Source: Priestia endophytica DSM 13796 (GTDB taxonomy: Bacteria > Bacillota > Bacilli > Bacillales > Bacillaceae_H). From it: 64,000 bases of DNA. Position numbers and translations under genes: made by a program. The notes below the pieces were generated by a model. It had not been told where the DNA came from and did not search any database. It saw nothing but the letters and a program-made list of their open reading frames with translations. The number at the start of each line of letters is the position of its first letter. The stretch's first letter is position 1. The stretch lies in contig NZ_FOXX01000011.1 in assembly GCF_900115845.1 (NCBI RefSeq), positions 62,001 to 126,000 of the forward strand, in the 5' to 3' direction. Below, in pieces: positions 26,366 to 33,957 of this stretch.

Positions 26366-26380
26366 TTTTATCACCTCGTT

Positions 26381-26422
26381 ATATCATACATAATTTATTT
26401 TAACATAAATTATGTATGATAT
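26381..26422. repeat. 18-bp perfect inverted repeat with 6-bp centre beside the recombinase gene
   Basis: ATATCATACATAATTTAT (26381-26398) and ATAAATTATGTATGATAT (26405-26422) are exact reverse complements around TTTAAC. It lies between the recombinase ribosome site and the gltT promoter region. The geometry (arms plus 6-bp spacer) resembles a tyrosine-recombinase core site; an autoregulatory operator or promoter-overlapping hairpin is also possible. Confidence 0.75.
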
Positions 26423-26587
26423 GAAATGATAAGGCTTATAAAGGGATTTTAACAATGTAAGCGTGTGCGATTTTTGATTTAGTTAGAATTTTACATAGAT
26501 TAATTGGTCAGAAACATGTATAATGCTTAACGTATGATTATAATGTTGTGACTATTTAGCGAATTGTCACTATGAAGGAGGACACCT

Positions 26588-27871
26588 ATGAAAAAGAAGT
26601 TTAAGTTCGGACTAGCCTCGCAAATATTCCTTGGTTTAATTCTAGGGATTGCAGTTGGTGCGATTTGGTTCGGGAATCCTAACGTTGAAACATATCTTCA
26701 ACCAATTGGAGATATCTTTTTAAGATTAATTAAAATGATTGTAATTCCGATCGTAGTTGCAAGTCTTATCGTTGGAATTGCAGGAACTGGTGACAGTAAG
26801 AAAGTTGGAACTTTGGGTGTAAAAACGATTGCTTACTTTGAAATTGTAACAACATTTGCAATTATCATTGGGCTATTTTTAGCAAATATCTTTCAGCCAG
26901 GACAAGGTGTTGATATAGAGTCTGCTCAGAAAACAGACATTGGTCAATATGTAGAAACATCAGAAGAAGAAGGTCAAAAGTCTGTTGCAGAAACGTTTTT
27001 GCATATCGTGCCAACAAACTTGTTCAAATCACTAGCTGAAGGAGATATGCTTGCGATTATTTTCTTCACTGTTTTCTTTGCACTAGGAATTTCTAAGCTT
27101 GGTGAAAGAGGGAAGCCTGTTATTGCATTTTTTGATGCAACAGCACAGGCAATGTTTAATGTCGTAAATATGATTATGAAGTTTGCTCCATTTGGGGTAT
27201 TTGCACTTATTGGAGTTACAGTTTCTAAGTTTGGTTTTGATTCGTTAATGTCACTTGGTAAACTTATTCTTCTCGTTTACGCAGCGCTTATCTTCTTCCT
27301 AATTGTTGTACTAGGAATTATCGCTAAAATTGCGAATGTTAATATTTTCAGAATGCTTGCATACTTAAAGGACGAGCTTTTGCTTGCTTACAGTACATCA
27401 AGTTCAGAAACAGTACTTCCAAGAATCATGAAAAAGATGGAGGAGATTGGTTGTCCAAAATCTATCGTTTCTTTCGTAATTCCAATTGGATATACGTTTA
27501 ACTTGGACGGCTCTGTTCTCTATCAATCTATTGCAGCTCTTTTCTTAGCTCAAGTGTACGGTATTGATTTAACAATTTGGCATCAAATCACACTTGTTCT
27601 TGTATTGATGGTAACATCAAAAGGAATGGCTGCTGTACCTGGAACATCATTCGTTGTACTTCTAGCAACGCTTGGTTCAATTGGTGTGCCTGCTGAAGGT
27701 TTAGCATTTATCGCAGGGGTTGACCGTATTATGGATATGGCAAGAACAGTTGTTAACTTAGTTGGAAATGCTCTTGCAGCTGTGGTTATGTCTCATTGGC
27801 AAGGTCAATTTGACGGTAAGAAAGCAAATGAAATTATGAAGAGAAAACCAGCACCATTAGATGTTAACTAA
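26588..27871 (+). CDS. gltT: Glutamate/aspartate:cation symporter GltT
   Basis: A 427-residue dicarboxylate/amino-acid:cation symporter (DAACS) that imports glutamate and aspartate. The reentrant-loop motif STSSSETVLPRI (near 280), FNLDGSVLYQS replacing NMDGT (near 305) and the C-terminal GVDRIMDMARTVVNLVGNALA are characteristic. The N-terminus (FGLASQIFLGLILGIAVGAIWFGNP) and overall reading fit B. subtilis GltT. Strong ribosome site GAAGGAGG. Single gene with a very strong terminator. Confidence 0.88.
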   Translation: MKKKFKFGLASQIFLGLILGIAVGAIWFGNPNVETYLQPIGDIFLRLIKMIVIPIVVASLIVGIAGTGDSKKVGTLGVKTIAYFEIVTTFAIIIGLFLANIFQPGQGVDIESAQKTDIGQYVETSEEEGQKSVAETFLHIVPTNLFKSLAEGDMLAIIFFTVFFALGISKLGERGKPVIAFFDATAQAMFNVVNMIMKFAPFGVFALIGVTVSKFGFDSLMSLGKLILLVYAALIFFLIVVLGIIAKIANVNIFRMLAYLKDELLLAYSTSSSETVLPRIMKKMEEIGCPKSIVSFVIPIGYTFNLDGSVLYQSIAALFLAQVYGIDLTIWHQITLVLVLMVTSKGMAAVPGTSFVVLLATLGSIGVPAEGLAFIAGVDRIMDMARTVVNLVGNALAAVVMSHWQGQFDGKKANEIMKRKPAPLDVN

Positions 27872-27891
27872 CATTTCCTTGAAATTAGAAG

Positions 27892-27927
27892 GCCCGTACT
27901 CTTTTAAAAGAGTACGGGCTTTTTTTT
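27892..27927. terminator. Terminator between gltT and uppP
   Basis: GCCCGTACTCTTTT (27892-27905) pairs perfectly with AAAAGAGTACGGGC (27906-27919), then eight T. The genes converge here. Confidence 0.9.
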
Positions 27928-27928
27928 G

Positions 27929-28756
27929 TTATAGAAATACGATATAAATGATAATCGCAATTATGATTCGATAAATCGCAAAAGGAAGTAATTTAATTCG
28001 GTTAATTAATTTTAAGAAAAAGCGGATGGATACTAGTGCGAAAACAAATGCACTAATAAATCCGATAATAAAGAATGGAAGAACGTCCATTGAGAAGTAC
28101 TGCCAGTTCTTTAGGAGAGATAAAAAGCTTGCTCCAGCCATTACAGGAACAGCCATAATAAATGTAAAGTCAGCAGCAGCACGGTGAGACATACCTAGTA
28201 AAACCCCACCTGAGATTGTTGCACCTGATCTAGAGAACCCTGGCCAAAGAGCAATACATTGGAAAAGACCAACGCCAAGTGCCTGCTTGTACGTTATTTT
28301 GTCAATGGTATTGATTTGCGGTTTGTTACGGCTCACAATATCCGCAATAATCATTAGAATAGCTCCTGCTACAAGACTATATATTACGGTGTTAATAGAA
28401 AATAGATGCTCATCGATAAAGTCTTCAAATAAAAGACCGAGTACAGCAGCTGGGAGTAGACCTACAATAACTTGCCCTAGCTTTAGACGATTTTCATTTG
28501 CGGAGTGTTTTTTGCGGTTCAAACCAAGCAAATCAATAAATCGATCCTTAAATACAATAACAACAGCTAAAATAGAGCCGAGCTGAATGACTACTTTGAA
28601 CGTATTTGCAACAGGTTCTGTTAAAATCTCTTTTGATTTTAACAATAAATCATCGACGATAATCATATGGCCTGTCGAAGAAACAGGAGCAAATTCTGTC
28701 AGACCTTCCACAATTCCAAGAATCAGAGCTTTCAGTAAATCAAACATATCAATCAT
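27929..28756 (-). CDS. uppP: Undecaprenyl-diphosphatase
   Basis: A 275-residue membrane phosphatase that recycles the undecaprenyl carrier of wall synthesis and gives bacitracin tolerance. The two signature motifs are present: EGLTEFAPVSSTGH near residue 17 and PGFSRSGATISGG near 165. Seven to eight hydrophobic segments. I chose ATG 28756, preceded by AGGAG at nine bases; upstream in-frame ATGs have no ribosome site. Confidence 0.9.
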   Translation of the reverse strand: MIDMFDLLKALILGIVEGLTEFAPVSSTGHMIIVDDLLLKSKEILTEPVANTFKVVIQLGSILAVVIVFKDRFIDLLGLNRKKHSANENRLKLGQVIVGLLPAAVLGLLFEDFIDEHLFSINTVIYSLVAGAILMIIADIVSRNKPQINTIDKITYKQALGVGLFQCIALWPGFSRSGATISGGVLLGMSHRAAADFTFIMAVPVMAGASFLSLLKNWQYFSMDVLPFFIIGFISAFVFALVSIRFFLKLINRIKLLPFAIYRIIIAIIIYIVFL

Positions 28757-28866
28757 TTTAAAATCTCCTCTTAACACAAAGTAAAATCTTAACTTAACGT
28801 TCTTATTATATACTGCAAAAAGGTGAAAAAGAATACTCATTTTCTTCTACTGGAAAAGATTAAGAG

Positions 28867-28886
28867 TTAAATAAACGTTTGTTTAG
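28867..28886. promoter_or_regulatory. Palindrome, copy 3 of a repeated intergenic motif
   Basis: TTAAATAAAC (28867-28876) faces GTTTGTTTAG (28877-28886), in the divergent region between uppP and the glycosylase gene. It is 14 identical bases in its core (TAAATAAACGTTTGTTTA) with the copy at 15360. Confidence 0.45.
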
Positions 28887-29031
28887 CTAAAAGAACTGCT
28901 ATTAAATTGGTAAACTATGTAATGTGCCTTTCTCTTAAAAAGATAAGCTCATGTGTTTCCTAGCAGTATCTTGGGTATCATAACACAGAAAAGAAATGAA
29001 GGGCAAACAAAAATAGAAAGGAAGGCACTCT

Positions 29032-29613
29032 ATGGATTTTCAATCGGAATTTTTCACACAACCAACACTCGAACTTGCTCAATCTTTGCTAGGATGTCTA
29101 CTTGTAAAGGAAACAGAGGACGGCGTTGCTTCCGGCTATATTGTAGAAACTGAGGCATATAAAGGACCAGAAGATCAAGCTGCGCACAGTTTTAATAATA
29201 GACGTACAAAGCGAACGGAAGTAATGTTTGGAAAACAGGGATATGTGTATACATACACAATGCATAGACATTGTTTGGTGAATATTGTGAGTGCTGAAGA
29301 AGGCAAACCTGAGGCTGTTCTCATAAGGGCTGTAGAGCCTGCCTCAGGTATCCCGCTGATGTATGAAAGAAGAGGACAAGCTGTCAAAAAAGAAGTGCAG
29401 CTTACAAATGGACCCGGAAAGCTTACAAAAGCATTAGGTATCACAATGGATGATTATGGACACGATATTCGCAAATCACCTCTTTATATTAAAAAGGGTA
29501 TCTTACCAAAGCAAATTAGCAGGGGACCAAGAATAGGAATTGAGAATAGCGGAGAAGCAAGAGATTACCCTTGGCGTTTTTGGATTGAGGGAAATCCATT
29601 TGTATCAAGGTAA
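29032..29613 (+). CDS. DNA-3-methyladenine glycosylase (AAG/MPG type)
   Basis: A 193-residue base-excision repair enzyme that removes alkylated purines. The AAG family is recognised by VETEAYKGPEDQAAHS (with the active-site Glu in ETEAY, residues 39-43), YVYTYTMHRHCLVNIV and LTNGPGKLTKALGI. Length is normal. It has AAAGGAAGG upstream and is monocistronic. Usual Bacillus names are mag or yxlJ. Confidence 0.88.
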   Translation: MDFQSEFFTQPTLELAQSLLGCLLVKETEDGVASGYIVETEAYKGPEDQAAHSFNNRRTKRTEVMFGKQGYVYTYTMHRHCLVNIVSAEEGKPEAVLIRAVEPASGIPLMYERRGQAVKKEVQLTNGPGKLTKALGITMDDYGHDIRKSPLYIKKGILPKQISRGPRIGIENSGEARDYPWRFWIEGNPFVSR

Positions 29614-29630
29614 TCATCAATAATATAAAT

Positions 29631-29665
29631 AAAAAGAGAGGGCTCTATGAAGTCTTCTCTTTTTT
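29631..29665 (+). terminator. Terminator of the glycosylase gene
   Basis: AAAAAGAGA (29631-29639) pairs with TCTCTTTTT (29656-29664). Low GC but with a T-rich tail. Confidence 0.6.
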
Positions 29666-29773
29666 CTAGTTAATGCCCCATTTTTTTAGAAATAGGCCGC
29701 AAAATAGGCTCCTCTACCTCACGAATTTTATCCAAATGTATATATTATTAAAGCAGCATGGATAAGCCTGTTG

Positions 29774-29782
29774 CATAGAATA
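29774..29782 (+). promoter_or_regulatory. SigE/SigK-like -10 element before the glycosyltransferase cluster
   Basis: CATAGAATA fits the -10 consensus CATANNNTA of late mother-cell sporulation promoters and lies 28 bases before the chosen start. The -35 region does not show a clear AC. Supports a sporulation role only weakly. Confidence 0.3.
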
Positions 29783-29809
29783 CGGATAGAACTGATTGGA
29801 GGTTATGTT

Positions 29810-30157
29810 GTGTTGTTTATTTGCTTCAAATCCGTTGTAAAACGAATAAGAGATATCCTATTTTCAAATGCCTTTGGTGAATTTATTGAAAAGCATACAA
29901 AAGAAGCTGTAGAAGAAGTGCTATTTTCTGACGAGTTCAGAGAATACCTTTTGAGTATTTTAGAAGAAAGTGAAGAATCTCCTTTTAAAGAGATTGCGGA
30001 ACAATACTTGAATCAAGAAGTGGTCATTTCAACAACAGTAAATATGTTAACCGGAACGATTGTTTTAGTTGGAGAAGACTATCTAGTTCTCGAAGAAAGC
30101 TCAGAGACTACGATTTTATTACCTTTTGATAGTATTATTGCAATCTATCAAGCTTAA
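29810..30157 (+). CDS. Small DUF2642-like protein, first gene of the glycosyltransferase cluster
   Basis: A 115-residue protein: a helical, charged N-terminal part (residues 1-70) and a small beta domain (ISTTVNMLTGTIVLVGEDYLVLEE...ILLPFDSIIAI). The GTG at 29810 lies seven bases after GGAGG; a TTG next to it is also possible. The beta domain shares the pattern V.xLTGT...VGE with the next gene, suggesting paralogues. Similar small domains occur in spore-coat-associated proteins of bacilli, but I cannot name the family with certainty. Confidence 0.5.
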   Translation: MLFICFKSVVKRIRDILFSNAFGEFIEKHTKEAVEEVLFSDEFREYLLSILEESEESPFKEIAEQYLNQEVVISTTVNMLTGTIVLVGEDYLVLEESSETTILLPFDSIIAIYQA

Positions 30158-30177
30158 TAGAGAGGAGGCTATCTATA

Positions 30178-30395
30178 TGTTTAATGAGGCATTAAGAGAA
30201 GCAGTGGGAACGCTTGTGCAGATTATCACACCTGTAGATATTTTAACAGGTACATTAATGTCTGTAGGTGAAAGCGTTGCTGTTATTCGTACTTCAAGTA
30301 ACTATTCACCTTATATTCCATCGGAAGACGTTACAGTCCGTCTGGATGTTATCACATATGTGCGATTATTTGAGAGTCAGAGTGAAATGGCATGA
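30178..30395 (+). CDS. Small DUF2642-like beta-domain protein
   Basis: A 72-residue protein, nearly all beta: VGTLVQIITPVDILTGTLMSVGESVAVIR... YIPSEDVTVRLDVITYVRLF. It resembles the DUF2642 domain of spore-associated proteins and the C-terminal domain of the previous gene. Strong ribosome site AGGAGG. Its stop codon overlaps the start of the next gene in ATGA, so it is translationally coupled to the glycosyltransferase. Confidence 0.55.
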
Positions 30396-31915
30396 AGCTG
30401 TCTATCATTATTCCCGCATGTGATGAAGGAGATACAATAGGGAACGTTATCAAGGAAGCAAAAGGGTTAAATCCATTTGAAATCATTGTTGTTGCAAATG
30501 GATCAACAGATAATACAGAGGAAATTGCACGAAATTTAAACTGTAGAGTGATTTCTCTTGAGGAAAAGTTAGGTATTGATGTTGGAAGAGCAGTAGGTGC
30601 AAAAGAAGCAAAAGGTGATATTTTGCTTTTTCTTGATGGGGACATTCCTATGCATCATACAAAGCTGCGTCCTTTTGTTAAAGCAATTCAAAGTGGCCAG
30701 GACATTGCATTAAACAACTTGTCCTGGACGCTTCACCGTAAAATTCGTGCGCACTTTGTAGCAGTATGGAAGCTTGCGCTAAATTTCATGCTGAAGAGAG
30801 AAGATCTTCACGTGAATTCACTTGTAGCTATTCCTCATGCTATGAGTAAGAAAGCAGCAGAGAGAATTGGTTATAAGAACTTAGCTGTTCCACCTCTTGC
30901 CCAAACAATTGCCGTTTTATCAGGAATGAAAATTAGTGCGCCTGCTGCGGTTGACGTTGTTACAACAAATAAAATTAAGACAACGCACCGAACGCTTATA
31001 GATGGGCTTCCGTCTTCTACAAATCTAATTATTGGCGATCATATTGAGGCCATTTCTTATCTTCTCAATGAGAAAGGAAAGCGGGGCGGATTAACAGATG
31101 GGCCAAGAAAGCGTACTGTTTTAGATCATTACGGAAAGTTTGCTCGTAGATGGAGAAAAAAGATAAAATATAGTGCCGTGATTCCAGTTGGAGAAGAAAA
31201 AGAAACGATTATGGGCGTCATTGAAGAAGTGAGAAAAGCTGGAGTAGAAGAGATTATCGTTATTGGGAATGGAGCTGATCGCGAGACAATTAAAAAGGCG
31301 AGAAGCATGGGAGCGATTGTTCTTGATTTCCCTTACGCTCTAGGTCATAACGTTCCAAGAGCTATCGGAGCTATGCATAGTAATGGAGAAGTTTGCTTAT
31401 TTGTAGACGGAGATATTGTTATTAAAGCAGAAGACTTGCGCCCGTTTTTGGAAGCAGGGGCACAAGGTGTTCATGTAGCCGTAAATGATTTAGACAGCTT
31501 TTTAGATCGCTTTCATCCTATTCATTGCATAAGTGCAGCAAAGCAAGCTCTTATGCTTGCAGCCAAAAGACAGGATCTTTCCATTAACACAATGACAGCT
31601 ATTCCTCATGCAATTCGTCGCGAAGTTTTTGAGAAAATTGGCTATGAAACATTAATTGTTCCACCACTTGCTCAAGTTCTGGCAATTGAACATGGATTTA
31701 TCGTTAAGGCAGTTCACGAAGTAGATGTTATTACAACAAATAGAATTCGAAAAGATCATAAGAAAGTGAACAATAATCTTCCATCTTCAACAGAGCGAAT
31801 TTTAGGAGACCATGCTGAAGCTCTTCATCACTTAATTCAGAAAACGAATAAACGTGGGGGGTTCACAGATGGAGGAAGAAATCAAGATGTTTTAGAAAGA
31901 TTAGATAACACATAA
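30392..31915 (+). CDS. Tandem two-domain GT2 glycosyltransferase
   Basis: A 507-residue cytosolic protein made of two GT-A domains repeated at a period of about 257 residues. Repeat 1 has SIIIPACDEGDTIG, VVANGSTDNT and LDGD (residues 82-85 region, DGD at 82-84); repeat 2 has AVIPVGEEKETI, VIGNGADRET and VDGD (DGD at 339-341). Both keep IPHAM/IPHAI, VPPLAQ, VDVVTTNKI/VDVITTNRI and end in an RGG.TDG signature. These motifs indicate nucleotide-sugar binding and metal use in both halves. No membrane segment. The acceptor is unknown; it is coupled to two DUF2642-like genes. Confidence 0.75.
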   Translation: MKLSIIIPACDEGDTIGNVIKEAKGLNPFEIIVVANGSTDNTEEIARNLNCRVISLEEKLGIDVGRAVGAKEAKGDILLFLDGDIPMHHTKLRPFVKAIQSGQDIALNNLSWTLHRKIRAHFVAVWKLALNFMLKREDLHVNSLVAIPHAMSKKAAERIGYKNLAVPPLAQTIAVLSGMKISAPAAVDVVTTNKIKTTHRTLIDGLPSSTNLIIGDHIEAISYLLNEKGKRGGLTDGPRKRTVLDHYGKFARRWRKKIKYSAVIPVGEEKETIMGVIEEVRKAGVEEIIVIGNGADRETIKKARSMGAIVLDFPYALGHNVPRAIGAMHSNGEVCLFVDGDIVIKAEDLRPFLEAGAQGVHVAVNDLDSFLDRFHPIHCISAAKQALMLAAKRQDLSINTMTAIPHAIRREVFEKIGYETLIVPPLAQVLAIEHGFIVKAVHEVDVITTNRIRKDHKKVNNNLPSSTERILGDHAEALHHLIQKTNKRGGFTDGGRNQDVLERLDNT

Positions 31916-31967
31916 GGCAAGAGTTGAATAAAGTAATAACAGCATAGAAAAATATAGGAGGATAAAC

Positions 31968-33416
31968 ATGAGATCACTTTCTGTTATTATCCCTGTCTTT
32001 AATGAAGAGAAGACACTTAAAGCTGTTATTACAGGAATTAAACTTTTTCAACCACTAGAAATTATTGTCGTTGCAAACGGTTGTACAGATCATTCTAGTA
32101 AAATTGCGAAAGAGAACGGATGTATTGTAATTGAACATACTGAGAAGCTTGGTCAGCATTTAGCTCGAGTTGAAGGAGCAAAAAAAGCAAACGGAGATGT
32201 ATTGCTTTTTCTTGATGCTGACTTTGCGCTCCCTTTTTCGGAACTTCAACAGTTTCTCACTTCTATTCTTTTTGAAAACTGTGATGTGACAGTTAACCAA
32301 AATCCTAAAGAACATCCTTCAACAGAAGTTTGGAAAAAAATAGTTGCAGAATGGAAAGGACATAAAGAATGTGGGAAAGGTTCGTTTTGTAAAGCACCTT
32401 TTGCTTTAACGAAAGAAGTTCTTGTGAAAAGTGATTTTATTAAGAGTACTTATAGTGTTGAAGCTTTTATAGAAACGTTGAAAGTTGCGGGCAGAATTGA
32501 ACACCGACATGAAATAGATACAAAGACGTTAAATAGATTTCGTCCTTCTCATCATAATGGATTTTTTCATAAAATATCGTGTTCAGAAAAGAGGGTAATA
32601 AAGGAACATGTAGAAAGTATTAGTAAAGAGCTCTTGCGAGACAAAAGAGGGGGATACAAGGACGCTGGAAGAAATCGAGAGATTTTAGCAATACAAAACT
32701 ATAATGTTCAAAAGGGGTGGGGAGTGAGCTCTACTCTTTATGGCGGCCAGCAGTTGTCTGTTATTGTTCCTGCTCAAAATGAAGCAAAGTATATTAAAAG
32801 TGTTATCTCTCAGGCAAGACAGCTCGAACCCCTTGAAATTATTGTTGTAATCAACGGATCAACAGATGAGACAGAGGAATATGCAAAAAGTCTTGGAGCA
32901 ACAGTTGTTCTTTTTGAACACCGGTTAGGCCATGACGTTGGAAGAGGAGTGGGAGCTTCGCTCGCACAAGGAGATATTTTATTATTTGTAGATAGTGATT
33001 TCACAATTCCAGCTCAAGACTTATTTCCCTTTGCTAAGGCTGTTCAGTCTGGTATTGATGTAGCACTGAATAAGCAGCTTGATCCTCTAACACACCCTGT
33101 TCCTCTTTGGAAATATGCACTAAATGTAGCTTGTGATCATAAAAAGCTGGAAACAAGCTCTCTTGTTGCTGTTCCACATGCGATGAGTAAGAAGGTAGTG
33201 GAAAGTATCAGCTATAGTGCTTTAGCTGTTCCACCACTTGCTCAATGCAAAGCAATGAAAGAAGGATTTTTAGTAGAAGCTGTTCATGCTGTTGATGTTC
33301 ATAAACTAAATGCAATAAGACTAAGAGGACATTTTGCTCAGCAAGGTTATCCACCTACAACAGAGCTTATTGTGGGTGATTTTTTTGAAGCCATTCATTA
33401 TCTTGCAAAGCTATAA
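31968..33416 (+). CDS. Second tandem two-domain GT2 glycosyltransferase
   Basis: A 482-residue paralogue of the preceding protein, again two GT2 domains (SVIIPVFNEEKTLK with DAD at 83-85; SVIVPAQNEAKYIK with DSD at 342-344). Repeat 1 is diverged in its middle (EWKGHKECGKGSFCKAPFAL replaces the usual SLVAIPHAMSKK region), so it may bind another substrate or be inactive. Repeat 2 keeps VAVPHAMSKK and VPPLAQ but lacks the C-terminal RGG.TDGGRN tail that ends the other repeats. The ATG has AGGAGG upstream. Confidence 0.75.
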   Translation: MRSLSVIIPVFNEEKTLKAVITGIKLFQPLEIIVVANGCTDHSSKIAKENGCIVIEHTEKLGQHLARVEGAKKANGDVLLFLDADFALPFSELQQFLTSILFENCDVTVNQNPKEHPSTEVWKKIVAEWKGHKECGKGSFCKAPFALTKEVLVKSDFIKSTYSVEAFIETLKVAGRIEHRHEIDTKTLNRFRPSHHNGFFHKISCSEKRVIKEHVESISKELLRDKRGGYKDAGRNREILAIQNYNVQKGWGVSSTLYGGQQLSVIVPAQNEAKYIKSVISQARQLEPLEIIVVINGSTDETEEYAKSLGATVVLFEHRLGHDVGRGVGASLAQGDILLFVDSDFTIPAQDLFPFAKAVQSGIDVALNKQLDPLTHPVPLWKYALNVACDHKKLETSSLVAVPHAMSKKVVESISYSALAVPPLAQCKAMKEGFLVEAVHAVDVHKLNAIRLRGHFAQQGYPPTTELIVGDFFEAIHYLAKL

Positions 33417-33506
33417 TTTTTTTAGTGGAAAAGGTGAAAGAAGCTTTTGGATAGCGTAAAATAAATGATGTATCGGATAGTTATAATCTGATAAGGGGGA
33501 AGAAAA

Positions 33507-33794
33507 ATGAAAACGACGGGTATGGTGCGCAAAGTTGATGAATTAGGAAGGATTGTTCTTCCAAAAGAGTTAAGAAGAGTACTAAATTTAGAAGCAAAAG
33601 AGCCAGTAGAGATGTACCTGGATCACGAACAGATTATTCTAAAGAAATACCGAGCACATCAAGAATGCATGATTACCGGAGAAGTTAGCAGTGAAAATTT
33701 GAGCCTATTAAACGGTAAAATTGTACTAAGCAAAGAAGGCGCGGATATTCTTATGAACGAAATTGAAAAGAAGTTTGGAACAAAGCAAATTTAA
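33507..33794 (+). CDS. AbrB/Abh-family transition-state regulator
   Basis: A 95-residue DNA-binding protein. The N-terminal swapped-hairpin domain TGMVRKVDELGRIVLPKELRRVLNL is the AbrB signature, with the conserved arginines of the DNA face. The C-terminal part (CMITGEVSSENLSLLNGKIVLSKEGADILMNEI) keeps the multimerisation domain including the conserved Cys. It is about equally like AbrB and Abh of B. subtilis. It has its own leader (AAGGGGG) and terminator; whether it controls the glycosyltransferases next door is unknown. Confidence 0.85.
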   Translation: MKTTGMVRKVDELGRIVLPKELRRVLNLEAKEPVEMYLDHEQIILKKYRAHQECMITGEVSSENLSLLNGKIVLSKEGADILMNEIEKKFGTKQI

Positions 33795-33810
33795 AAATCA
33801 AATAGACAGT

Positions 33811-33850
33811 AAAAGCCTTCATTTCTATTGGTAGAAATGAAGGCTTTTAT
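33811..33850. terminator. Terminator after the AbrB-like gene
   Basis: A perfect 17-bp stem (33811-33827 with 33832-33848) with a 4-base loop, A-rich before and T-rich after. Confidence 0.9.
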
Positions 33851-33957
33851 CTAGGTAATTAAGAAGGTTAAAAAAATAGAAGTACTACGGAAGTACTTCC
33901 ATTTAACAAAGGGGGAATACACTATTATCATGCCCTTTTTCAGTTCTTTTATACAAC

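Noticed and set aside
33858-33957. Short palindromes around AAGTACTTCC and an AAAGGG/CCCTTT pair after the giant membrane protein gene
   Set aside because: Stems of six base pairs or fewer with long loops; not convincing as terminator or operator.
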